A DNA stretch of 64,000 bases from Pedobacter zeaxanthinifaciens. Its GTDB lineage: Bacteria > Bacteroidota > Bacteroidia > Sphingobacteriales > Sphingobacteriaceae. Under the pieces are notes generated by a model. The model was not told the origin of the DNA. It saw only the letters and a list, made by a program, of their open reading frames with translations, and searched no databases. How positions within the stretch are numbered: the first letter of the stretch is position 1; each line of letters starts with the position of its first letter. A program made the translations under genes and the position numbers. The stretch is taken from positions 292,191 through 356,190 of the forward strand of contig NZ_QMHP01000005.1 in NCBI RefSeq assembly GCF_003313335.1. Direction: 5' to 3'. Below, in pieces: positions 1-7,195 of the stretch.

Positions 1-425
1 GCACGCATCCTGTTGTGCTGACCGTGAGTTTGACCACCCACACCACCAAAACCGTGACGTTTTACCACACCTTGGAAACCTTTACCTTTTGAAGTTCCCA
101 CAACATCTACATAGTCACCTTCAGCGAAGATGTCTACAGTAACCGTGTCGCCTAAGTTTAAAGTTGCTTCAAACTCGCCGAACTCAACCAATTTACGTTT
201 TGGAGTTGTGTTTGCTTTTGCGTAATGGCCTTTTAATGGCTGCGTTACGTTTTTCTCTTTTGCTTCATCAAATCCTAACTGGATTGACGAATAACCGTCT
301 GTTTCTTCGGTTTTAACTTGTGTTACAACACAAGGCCCAGCTTCGATTACAGTACAAGGAATGTTTCTTCCTTCTGCATCGAAAATACTGGTCATTCCTA
401 CTTTTTTTCCAATAATTCCTGACAT
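1..425 (-). CDS. rplC: 50S ribosomal protein L3 (3' end outside the window)
   Basis: The minus strand from an ATG at 425 reads [15 protein letters not shown], the L3 N-terminus, and stays open to base 1. About 141 codons are visible and the C-terminal third of a roughly 205-residue protein is missing. The conserved stretch [19 protein letters not shown] and the following [13 protein letters not shown] are the L3 hallmark near the peptidyl-transferase centre. L3 is an early 23S rRNA-binding assembly protein. It is normally the second gene of the S10 operon, right after rpsJ. Here rpsJ lies about 21 kb upstream and unrelated genes intervene, so rplC heads its own unit with a promoter at 503-533. 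Confidence 0.97.
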   Translation of the reverse strand, partial: MSGIIGKKVGMTSIFDAEGRNIPCTVIEAGPCVVTQVKTEETDGYSSIQLGFDEAKEKNVTQPLKGHYAKANTTPKRKLVEFGEFEATLNLGDTVTVDIFAEGDYVDVVGTSKGKGFQGVVKRHGFGGVGGQTHGQHNRMR

Positions 426-740
426 TTCTTTAATTAAGTTAACACCCATCGAAGCAGTAGGGCTTCGTTCAAGGTGGATATACAATCCCCGCAAAGGGAC
501 GGCAAAGATAGGCAAGAATTATTAATTTTCAAATAGTTAGCTAAAAAATTTTTGATGTTTTATTAACAGCTATTTGAAGCTTCGGGAAGTAAATGTGTTT
601 CGAAATCAATTTAAGGAACAAAAAAACCTAACAAATTGACTTACATACACTTAAACTTATTGAGAATTTAGACCGGTAATTATAAGAATATTTAGTTAAA
701 ACAGCACTGAAAAATGATTGCATCAGCTTTGCTTAAACGA
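426..740. other. Intergenic region with rplC leader and promoter
   Basis: This 315-bp stretch has no convincing ORF. Reading toward rplC it holds a Bacteroidota-type promoter (503-533) and a leader of about 70 nt. The leader contains a short hairpin at 451-466 (GAAGC and GCTTC arms, 6-nt loop) ending 25 bp before the rplC start codon, which might be a ribosomal-protein binding leader; that is inference. I see no clear terminator for the DUF1634 gene that ends at 741. Confidence 0.6.
503..533 (-). promoter_or_regulatory. Housekeeping promoter of rplC
   Basis: On the minus strand TTTG (533-530) is followed after 19 bp by TATCTTTG (510-503). This fits the Bacteroidota sigma-A pattern of TTTG at -33 and TAnnTTTG at -7. 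The bases just downstream continue as CCGTCCC, nearly the same as after the rpsL -7 box (TACTTTTG followed by CAGTCCC), so both halves of the split ribosomal cluster use the same kind of promoter. Confidence 0.75.
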
Positions 741-1130
741 CTAATGCGCAAAACCGCCGCTTAAGCTAGCCATGATAATAGCCAGCACCAGCAAACCAAT
801 AGCAACATATAGGTAATCTTTCTCTATAAAAAAACTAACTACCGCCATTAGTACTCGGGCTATTGGAGTGAATATGAGCATCAACAAACCAAATTGAACA
901 ATAGCTACGCCTTTAAAGGTTAATACTTCGCTAAAAATACCTGCTACAGTTTTTAAGGATACTTTGTTAAAATCGAAAACTTTATAATCAATGGTTTCGG
1001 CGGAATGATCAAAGAGATAAATGATACCGCCAATGACAACGATGCCCATGGAAATGTAAACGCCAACCCTCAATAAGTTGCCTACCAAGCTTTGGATGTC
1101 TTTATCTGTTATATTTTTTGCTTGCTCCAT
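741..1130 (-). CDS. DUF1634 family membrane protein
   Basis: This 129-residue protein has three hydrophobic segments (about residues 19-41, 72-100 and 105-126) and no signal peptide or enzyme motif. Its size, topology and position match the DUF1634 family, small inner-membrane proteins that often accompany TauE/SafE exporters. Its ATG overlaps the TAA stop of the upstream exporter by one base (TAATG), so the two are probably translationally coupled and may work together. The function is not known and family assignment is from memory of the pattern. Confidence 0.8.
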   Translation of the reverse strand: MEQAKNITDKDIQSLVGNLLRVGVYISMGIVVIGGIIYLFDHSAETIDYKVFDFNKVSLKTVAGIFSEVLTFKGVAIVQFGLLMLIFTPIARVLMAVVSFFIEKDYLYVAIGLLVLAIIMASLSGGFAH

Positions 1131-1966
1131 TAAAAACCTCCTGTCAATCCTTTATAAATCATTTGTATTGCCAAAATGGTAACAACTACCGCAAAAACCA
1201 TTTTCAATTTATCTGTTTTTGCCTTAACCAACACTTTGGCACCAACAGTTGCCCCTAACAGTACGCCGATGCACACCGGCATTGCTATACCAGGATCAAT
1301 TTGTCCGCGATGCAAATAAACTACAGCACTTGCCGCAGCGGTGACGCCCATCATGAAATTACTGGTAGTTGTAGAAACCTTAAAAGGCAAGCGCATGATG
1401 TTATCCATTGCAATTACTTTTAAAGCACCGCTTCCTATTCCAAGTAGGCCCGATAATGTACCTGCAAACAACATCATGAAAAATCCACCTCCTACATTTT
1501 TTACCGCATAAGGCGTTTCGACACCCTGATTGGGATACGACCCATTGAGTTTGAAAAATTTTGCGCCTTTGCTGCTGTAATCTATATTGGTATGATCTAC
1601 TTTTTTACGCAAAGTCATTAACGAAGAGAAAATCAGTATGCAGCCAAATATTACAGCCACGTAGGCAGCGTTTAAATAAACCGCAATTACAGCTCCTAAA
1701 ATAGCTCCTACTGTAGTGGCAATTTCTAAAAACATGCCAATTCGCATGTTTGTAAGTCCTTCTTTAACGTAAGCCGCCGCAGACCCCGTAGAAGTAGCAA
1801 TTACAGAAATGATAGATGCGCCTATAGCATAATGAATATCAACACCTAAACCTAAAGTTAGTAATGGAATGATGATTACACCGCCTCCTAAACCAGTAAG
1901 AGAACCTAAAAAGCCAGCCAAAAATGCGCCAACAAGTACAATTAATGTAAATACTAGTACTGTCAT
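1130..1966 (-). CDS. TauE/SafE family sulfite/anion exporter
   Basis: This is an integral inner-membrane permease of the TauE/SafE (DUF81) family, which exports sulfite, sulfoacetate or related organosulfur anions. The two family repeats are visible as GFLGSLTGLGGGVIIIPLL near the N-terminus and GTLSGLLGIGSGALKV in the second half, separated by a hydrophilic linker, with about eight hydrophobic segments. I place the start at the ATG at 1966 (MTVLVFTLIV). The longer frame begins with TTG at 1990 and lies upstream of a TAnnTTTG box (1972-1979) that would start transcription almost at the ATG. It is the first gene of a pair with DUF1634. The substrate is not visible from sequence. Confidence 0.88.
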   Translation of the reverse strand: MTVLVFTLIVLVGAFLAGFLGSLTGLGGGVIIIPLLTLGLGVDIHYAIGASIISVIATSTGSAAAYVKEGLTNMRIGMFLEIATTVGAILGAVIAVYLNAAYVAVIFGCILIFSSLMTLRKKVDHTNIDYSSKGAKFFKLNGSYPNQGVETPYAVKNVGGGFFMMLFAGTLSGLLGIGSGALKVIAMDNIMRLPFKVSTTTSNFMMGVTAAASAVVYLHRGQIDPGIAMPVCIGVLLGATVGAKVLVKAKTDKLKMVFAVVVTILAIQMIYKGLTGGF

Positions 1967-1971
1967 GCCGG

Positions 1972-1979
1972 CAAATATA
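1972..1979 (-). promoter_or_regulatory. Candidate -7 box giving a leaderless TauE mRNA
   Basis: TATATTTG fits TAnnTTTG and ends 5 nt before the ATG at 1966. The nearest -33-like TTG lies 22 bp upstream, a poor spacing. If real, the transcript would begin within a few bases of the start codon. It supports the ATG over the upstream TTG. Confidence 0.4.
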
Positions 1980-2100
1980 AGGCACTTCAATAGGCTTTAT
2001 GCAATAAATACGCAATAAAACAATCTCTATGGAATACTTAGACTTTATAGTGTATAAGGCTAATTATAAAATTGATAAGCAATTTAATTGTAGGCAAGTA

Positions 2101-3354
2101 CTAATCCATTAGTTCGGTAATCATCTCGGAACTTAGAGCCCTAGCCTGTTCCAAACGGTCTTTAAAAAAAGTTTTAGCAGCTTCAAAATGTGCTTTATAA
2201 CCTTCCATATCTCCATAACAAATCATAGAGGCCCATTCGTGAACTGCAGTGTGGAAAGCTAAGTCATCATTTCTTATAGACTTATCGTATAAGGCCGTTT
2301 GTATGGTTTCTTCTAGCAGTGCATCATTTTTAAAAAGATATTCGGCTATGCCTAGGCGTAATTTAAATGGTGGAGTTTGACAAATTAAATTTTGATAAGG
2401 ATTGATGCCCATCTTATGCCAAGCACAAACCATACTTAATATGCTTAAATGCGAATTAGGTTTTGGGGCACAGCTTTTATTGGAAAGGCTAAACGCTCCC
2501 ATTACTTCGGCATCGAAAAACAAAGGCTCATCTGCCTTAAAAACAAAATTTTTAGCAGCCGCAATTCTATCCCTGAACTCAAGTTCTTTCTCGGCAATCA
2601 TCAATGCAAAAAGTTCACTTTCGGTTTTTGCATATTGCCGTACCTGTGTTTGAGCATGGGGATTTAAAATGGCCAAGCCAGCATAAATATGTGCTTTATA
2701 ACTGAAGATTCGGAGCGTAGTTAATATTTTCACATTATCAATACCGCCAGCGTAGGCTGGGCTATCCCAGGGATAGTAACCTTGATTGGCCCAGGCAGAA
2801 CCCATACTTTCGAAGCCCATATGTGTTACCGCCTGGGTATCGGCAACAATTTTATCATGTTGGTGATAGCTTGGCATTTCGATGATATTGGATTGCAATG
2901 CTTGATAAATTTCAAGCGCCTTCTTATACGCCACCTCGCTAGCACGATGCCTTATGATGACCAGGATTTGCCCTTTGGTAGTTAAGCCGGGACCGTGAAG
3001 GGAATGGCTGGTAATGATGTGCGTATCTGCAGGCAGATAGTTTTCAAAGGCTTTAATTTCTGGATGTTTTACAGATGTTTGCCCTCCTACAATAGCGCCA
3101 TACTTAGTGGATTTAGCATACATTGCTACCACCTGCGCTATTTTTTCTGCCTCAACACTGTAGATGATAAAATCTGATTTGCGAGAAACTTCATGTCCAT
3201 CGGCTAGCACTTCTATGCCTTTATCTTTTAACTCGGTAGCTAGTTGTGGTAGATGATGAGGTAAATCGGTGCCGCAAACTTGATAGCCTGCCGCAGCGAA
3301 CGTGAGCGCATACAACTTGCCCATATCCCCCAACCCGATGATTCCAATGTACAT
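2101..3354 (-). CDS. Prephenate dehydrogenase, fungal TYR1-type
   Basis: This is a 417-residue cytosolic enzyme predicted to oxidise and decarboxylate prephenate to 4-hydroxyphenylpyruvate, the committed step of tyrosine synthesis. A Rossmann glycine motif GLGDMG is at residues 7-12. The catalytic-histidine block HSLHGP is at 117-122, where bacterial TyrA has HPMFGP. A long conserved block DKIVADTQAVTH with SMGSAW follows at 167-188. From memory these blocks match yeast Tyr1p (about 450 residues, NADP-dependent) much better than the shorter bacterial TyrA, and the similarity extends through the C-terminal half. There is no chorismate mutase or ACT domain. The gene stands alone, diverging from the gene at 3513, and its ATG is 4 nt after a TAnnTTTG box. 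Confidence 0.85.
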   Translation of the reverse strand: MYIGIIGLGDMGKLYALTFAAAGYQVCGTDLPHHLPQLATELKDKGIEVLADGHEVSRKSDFIIYSVEAEKIAQVVAMYAKSTKYGAIVGGQTSVKHPEIKAFENYLPADTHIITSHSLHGPGLTTKGQILVIIRHRASEVAYKKALEIYQALQSNIIEMPSYHQHDKIVADTQAVTHMGFESMGSAWANQGYYPWDSPAYAGGIDNVKILTTLRIFSYKAHIYAGLAILNPHAQTQVRQYAKTESELFALMIAEKELEFRDRIAAAKNFVFKADEPLFFDAEVMGAFSLSNKSCAPKPNSHLSILSMVCAWHKMGINPYQNLICQTPPFKLRLGIAEYLFKNDALLEETIQTALYDKSIRNDDLAFHTAVHEWASMICYGDMEGYKAHFEAAKTFFKDRLEQARALSSEMITELMD

Positions 3355-3358
3355 GGAG

Positions 3359-3366
3359 CAAAAGTA
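3359..3366 (-). promoter_or_regulatory. Candidate -7 box giving a leaderless prephenate dehydrogenase mRNA
   Basis: TACTTTTG fits TAnnTTTG and stops 4 nt before the ATG at 3354. Only a T-rich stretch is present at the -33 distance. Transcription would begin at or next to the start codon. Confidence 0.45.
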
Positions 3367-3512
3367 TCACTGTAAGGTTTAAAAAAAATGACGCCAATCA
3401 ATTGATTTATTGATTAAACATCCTAACTTGAGCCAAATTACGATAACACAATACAACTAAACTTGATAATAAATCTTTACTAATATTGTTTTAGTATTAA
3501 ATAACATTAGGC

Positions 3513-4193
3513 ATGAGACAAACTTTACTTCACTTTGCTGGCATTGTACTGCTATGTTTTATTAGTCAGAATATATTGGCACAAACTAAACCCGTTGCCC
3601 CACAAACCAAACCAGCACCAGTGGTAAAAAAGGTTTATCGCCAACGTGACACGGTAAAAAACACCGATCCGAGCTTAAATGGGCAATACACTTTTATGCT
3701 TTCCAGAACACGCACTTCTCCTGATGGTTATAAAATGATTGCCAAATATAGGTTAGATGAACTCTGGAAAAACGTAATGGACACCTTGCGCAAGGAAAAA
3801 GCTGACAAAAAAAATCTTCAGCAAAAAATTACCGAGCAGGATAAAACTGTTAATTATTTAAAAACTGAAATTTCTGGTAAAGAGGCTTCGCTTACTGAAA
3901 ATACCAACAAGGTTAATGAAATTAGCGTGCTGGGTATGAGTTTTGAAAAAGACACTTACAACATTATGATGTGGAGTGTTGTTGGCGTTTTGGTAGTGGC
4001 CCTTATTGTGGTAATTGCCCGCTCAGGCAAAAGTGTTAGCGAGGCTAAGCACCGCACAGAGCTGTACAACGAAATTTCCGAAGAATATCAAGCCTTCAAA
4101 TCAAAATCGGTGGAGAAGGAAAGAAAGCTTGCCAGGGAACTTCAAGACGAACGAAATAGGTTAGAAGAACTAATGAACGGCAGAAAGGGCTAG
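3513..4193 (+). CDS. Secreted/membrane coiled-coil protein of unknown function
   Basis: I do not recognise a named family. The 226-residue product starts with a signal peptide (residues 1-23, ending ILAQ), followed by a Pro/Lys-rich linker. A charged helical stretch at about 85-135 (KEKADKKNLQQKITEQDKT and onward) is likely coiled coil. One transmembrane helix (about 152-168, MMWSVVGVLVVALIVVIA) is followed by a second charged coiled-coil tail. This suggests an inner-membrane protein with coiled coils on both sides. It diverges from the prephenate dehydrogenase gene and converges on the M14 peptidase gene, ending 9 bp from its stop. Similar Bacteroidota proteins have sometimes been labelled as a tRNA methyltransferase; nothing here supports that. 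Confidence 0.75.
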   Translation: MRQTLLHFAGIVLLCFISQNILAQTKPVAPQTKPAPVVKKVYRQRDTVKNTDPSLNGQYTFMLSRTRTSPDGYKMIAKYRLDELWKNVMDTLRKEKADKKNLQQKITEQDKTVNYLKTEISGKEASLTENTNKVNEISVLGMSFEKDTYNIMMWSVVGVLVVALIVVIARSGKSVSEAKHRTELYNEISEEYQAFKSKSVEKERKLARELQDERNRLEELMNGRKG

Positions 4194-4202
4194 CACCTAG
4201 TG

Positions 4203-5423
4203 CTATTTTTCCTTCAGTAATTCGGCCATTAGCACTTCCGCTACTTTTGTGGCTTTCTGTTTAATGTAAGGGCGAGGCGTGTTGTCGCCTACTTCATACG
4301 TTAACGCTTCGGCGTTAAGCACCTTACCCAGCCACGACTTTGATACGTTGCCCCCATTGCCAGACGGCTTAACAGTAGTCTTGTTATCTCCTTCAAAATC
4401 ATGTAAGCCTTTTACCCATGCTGTGGTAAGCCCAGGAAAATTGGTATCTGGCCTATCCTCATTAGTGTAAAGCACATCATTAAAAGTCGAATGAAAATCC
4501 AAAGCAAAATATACCTTGGCTTTCTGTTTCTTTACTTTTTCCAATAAAAAATTTCTAACCGCTCGTGTTTCAGGCTGTTTAAAATCAATCCAATCCCTAT
4601 TTAAATCTACCCCGCCAAAATTATGACGCCAGTTACCTTCATCTACGCCATCGGGGTTTATCATTGGGATAATAACCAATTCGTAGTTGGCAATGAACTT
4701 TTTGGCAAGCTCAGTTTGCCCCAATAAAGTTTCAACAAACTGCATCATTGCCATGTAGCCTGATATTTCGGGCGGGTGTTGGCGACTTAGCACGACTACG
4801 ATTTTCTTTCCATCACTTTTAGTTGAGTTTAGTGCAATGATAGGTTTGCCTGCAATACTTTTACCAATAACGGTTTGCGTTAACTGATAACGCTGCACCA
4901 TTTGATTGTTCCATTGGTAAGATTGTGCAGAAGATATGATTTCTTGAGCGGCTAAAGTTAGCGTATCGGTGCCCAGTTGCAGTTTAAAAGACGCGGTTGT
5001 TTTCTCTTTGTTGAGTTTTACCGCATTAACAGCATCCCAAGTGCTGCCATTATGAGTTATTTTGGGCTGGTAACGATGTTTACTATCGGGATAAACCAAG
5101 TTAAGGTAGATTTTTTTACCTGCCTTACCCCAAACCTTAAATGCAAACCACGGACTTTGATTGATGGGTTGGTTTTCCGGCTCGATGGTGATGTTAAAAG
5201 TACTATCATTAAGTTGGCTTAAGGCATTTAGCCTTGCAGCAGGAAACTTGTTGCTAAAAAACACACTTCCGTTTGCAAGCGCATAAATTTTGCGTTCCTG
5301 CAACTTAATACTAACGGCCGTATTTACCGCATTGATTTGATCAGTTGAATTGACTTTTTTAACAGCACAAGCCTGAAAAAATAGTGCAGCAGTTAGTAGA
5401 AGGTAAAACTTAGGATATTTCAA
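4203..5423 (-). CDS. M14 family zinc carboxypeptidase, lipoprotein
   Basis: This 406-residue protein is a predicted metallocarboxypeptidase anchored as a lipoprotein: the signal peptide ends FFQAC with Cys19. The M14 signature is complete: zinc ligands H216 and E219 (HPPE), substrate-binding NPDG (256-259) and NRDW (275-278), the third zinc ligand H311 (LDFHST) and catalytic E377 (LTYEVGD). Residues 40-160 form a beta-rich N-terminal domain resembling that of cytosolic carboxypeptidase-like M14 proteins (PWFAFKVWG). The start is a TTG at 5423, needed to keep the signal peptide, 2 nt after the stop of the amidohydrolase gene, so translation is probably coupled. It is the last gene of the SusCD-linked run and would trim C-terminal residues from peptides. 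Confidence 0.88.
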   Translation of the reverse strand: MKYPKFYLLLTAALFFQACAVKKVNSTDQINAVNTAVSIKLQERKIYALANGSVFFSNKFPAARLNALSQLNDSTFNITIEPENQPINQSPWFAFKVWGKAGKKIYLNLVYPDSKHRYQPKITHNGSTWDAVNAVKLNKEKTTASFKLQLGTDTLTLAAQEIISSAQSYQWNNQMVQRYQLTQTVIGKSIAGKPIIALNSTKSDGKKIVVVLSRQHPPEISGYMAMMQFVETLLGQTELAKKFIANYELVIIPMINPDGVDEGNWRHNFGGVDLNRDWIDFKQPETRAVRNFLLEKVKKQKAKVYFALDFHSTFNDVLYTNEDRPDTNFPGLTTAWVKGLHDFEGDNKTTVKPSGNGGNVSKSWLGKVLNAEALTYEVGDNTPRPYIKQKATKVAEVLMAELLKEK

Positions 5424-5425
5424 TG

Positions 5426-6379
5426 TTATTTATCTAAAAGTAAACCATAATGATTTTTCATGTATTTAATAATGGCATCGGCAATTTTTATACCTGAAGC
5501 TTTACGTTGTGTAGCATTATTTCTTAAATCGGTGCCATGTGTTTCCAATTGTATGGCTGATACCGTGCCACCATTTCTTGAACCATAGGTTAGCGTACAA
5601 TACCCTCCATTAAAATAGTCGTCATCGTTAGGTGTTGGATCTGTTTTACTTGGTACTGCAGGGATTCCTTCATTGGCCAAAAGCGTACCAAAGGCATAAT
5701 CACCTCTGATAAGTTGCGAAAAAGAGTAGGCAGATGTAGTAGATAGCTGATAAATACTTGAGGTATTAGCAACACCATTCAAAGTGGCATCTGAAGCATT
5801 TAAGTTTGATCTGGATACAATGTAGCCCACTTCAACCCTTTTTTTGGTATGACCATGACCATGCATATCCAAAAACAAGCCTTTACCTACATTTTTAGCC
5901 ACCATGTCCCTTGCAGATTTCAAAAAGCCGTGGTACTCTCTCCAAAGGGCATTTGCAGCCTCACTTTTATGATAAGCCTCCTCTAACGAACGATTAGGCT
6001 CCATGCGTTCCCTTGCCACGTCGTTAACAATAACATGCGGATGAATTCCAGTTTTTGCATAAAAAGCGCTGGCAATTTCCTCTACCAAATCAGTTACATA
6101 CAAATCCCTTACGGTTACGGCATCCGGATTATCCCTAAATGGCATAGTTGAAGGAGTAATGGTGCCATCATGCGGAGAAGCTAAAATAATTGGAGAATTA
6201 GCATCGCCAACTTCAAACCTCACATATTTATTGCTTCCGTAAATGATGGTATTAGGCTTATAAGCAGTTTCATCAGGTTTGGTAGGATTTCCGCCGTCGC
6301 CGCTACTACTTGAGTTCTTTTTGCAAGATAAGATGATAGACAAAGCCATCATCAACGCCAATAAATTAATCTTTTTCAT
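5426..6379 (-). CDS. N-formylglutamate amidohydrolase-like lipoprotein
   Basis: The product fits the N-formylglutamate amidohydrolase (FGase) superfamily, zinc enzymes that cleave an amide next to a carboxylate. Seen motifs, numbered from the ATG at 6379, are SPHDG (68-72), RMEPNR (125-130), DMHGHGH (171-177) and QLETHG (277-282); the His and Glu residues are the likely metal ligands. The signal peptide ends ILSC, making Cys19 a lipidation site, so the enzyme acts outside the cytoplasm, unlike HutG. The longer frame to 6415 adds only a non-signal extension and is not preferred. It sits 2 nt before the M14 peptidase gene and 57 bp after the metzincin-like gene. The secreted protein at 20465 is a paralogue. 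The true substrate is unknown. Confidence 0.82.
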   Translation of the reverse strand: MKKINLLALMMALSIILSCKKNSSSSGDGGNPTKPDETAYKPNTIIYGSNKYVRFEVGDANSPIILASPHDGTITPSTMPFRDNPDAVTVRDLYVTDLVEEIASAFYAKTGIHPHVIVNDVARERMEPNRSLEEAYHKSEAANALWREYHGFLKSARDMVAKNVGKGLFLDMHGHGHTKKRVEVGYIVSRSNLNASDATLNGVANTSSIYQLSTTSAYSFSQLIRGDYAFGTLLANEGIPAVPSKTDPTPNDDDYFNGGYCTLTYGSRNGGTVSAIQLETHGTDLRNNATQRKASGIKIADAIIKYMKNHYGLLLDK

Positions 6380-6436
6380 ATCTATTGATTTTAATTGTCT
6401 GCTAATACCGGGCAACAGTTAGCGTGTTTCAACTGG

Positions 6437-7081
6437 CTAAATCATTCCCTTTTTGCTCCACATCTTTAATATTTCCCCAACAATGTTGCCCACACCATAA
6501 GCTGGATCTTCCTCTGTTTTGCGCCCCCATTTATATGCTTTATCAACTTTGTTATCATGCCTAAATCCTCTTACATGCGTAAATTCATGGGCAATATGTC
6601 TGGCTAAGCGCTGTGCAAGCTCTCCGTTTTCAACCAACCAATAATCATAAGTAGTGATGCTATAGCTACAGGCATTGGAAGAGCCCATAGTCCCTTTCTT
6701 ATCGCCATTATTTTTTATATTGATGGTTAGGTTAACTTCTTTATCTGCCAATAAATTATCGTAAACAGCTTTTCCGGGTATGCGACCAGTTGTTTGATCA
6801 TACACTACCTCAAAACACTTCTTTTTAGATTTGCTGTATGCGGAATCGTTGTAGTTTTGTTTATATAGCGCCTCTTTAAAATCTGCAGAAGAAAATACCC
6901 TACTTAACAATTGTTCGGCCTTTCTTAGTGTATCGGCAAAATGACTAGGCACAGTAGCTTTTTCATCCACATTAAAAGAAATTTTAAAACGAATATCAGC
7001 TACAACACTTGGCTTTTCGGCAAATATGTTTATGGCAACAAGTGCTAAAATTACAAGCAGCAGCCATCCTAGTTTTTTCAT
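6437..7081 (-). CDS. Metzincin-like secreted metalloprotease
   Basis: This is a 214-residue protein with an N-terminal signal or anchor helix (residues 5-20) and an extended zinc-binding motif HEFTHVRGFRH at 165-175. That is HExxHxxGxxH, with ligands H165, H169, H175 and catalytic E166, the pattern of the metzincin clan. No methionine-turn motif is obvious, and the C-terminal part is short, so it may be a minimal or atypical member. The gene lies between susD and the amidohydrolase gene on the same strand, fitting a role in peptide or protein breakdown at the cell surface or in the periplasm. I do not know a named family for it. Confidence 0.7.
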   Translation of the reverse strand: MKKLGWLLLVILALVAINIFAEKPSVVADIRFKISFNVDEKATVPSHFADTLRKAEQLLSRVFSSADFKEALYKQNYNDSAYSKSKKKCFEVVYDQTTGRIPGKAVYDNLLADKEVNLTINIKNNGDKKGTMGSSNACSYSITTYDYWLVENGELAQRLARHIAHEFTHVRGFRHDNKVDKAYKWGRKTEEDPAYGVGNIVGEILKMWSKKGMI

Positions 7082-7195
7082 AATGCTAACATTTAATTTG
7101 AAGATTTAACCTAAAATAACAGGCAAAAAGAGTGACCGTAAGGAGCAATTAGCTTGCTCCCTCAGTCTTAACATATATAACTAACTTACTATTAA

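Noticed and set aside
1967..1990. TTG start of the TauE/SafE gene at 1990
   Set aside because: The ATG at 1966 is preceded by a plausible -7 box, and the extra eight residues are not needed for the first membrane helix.
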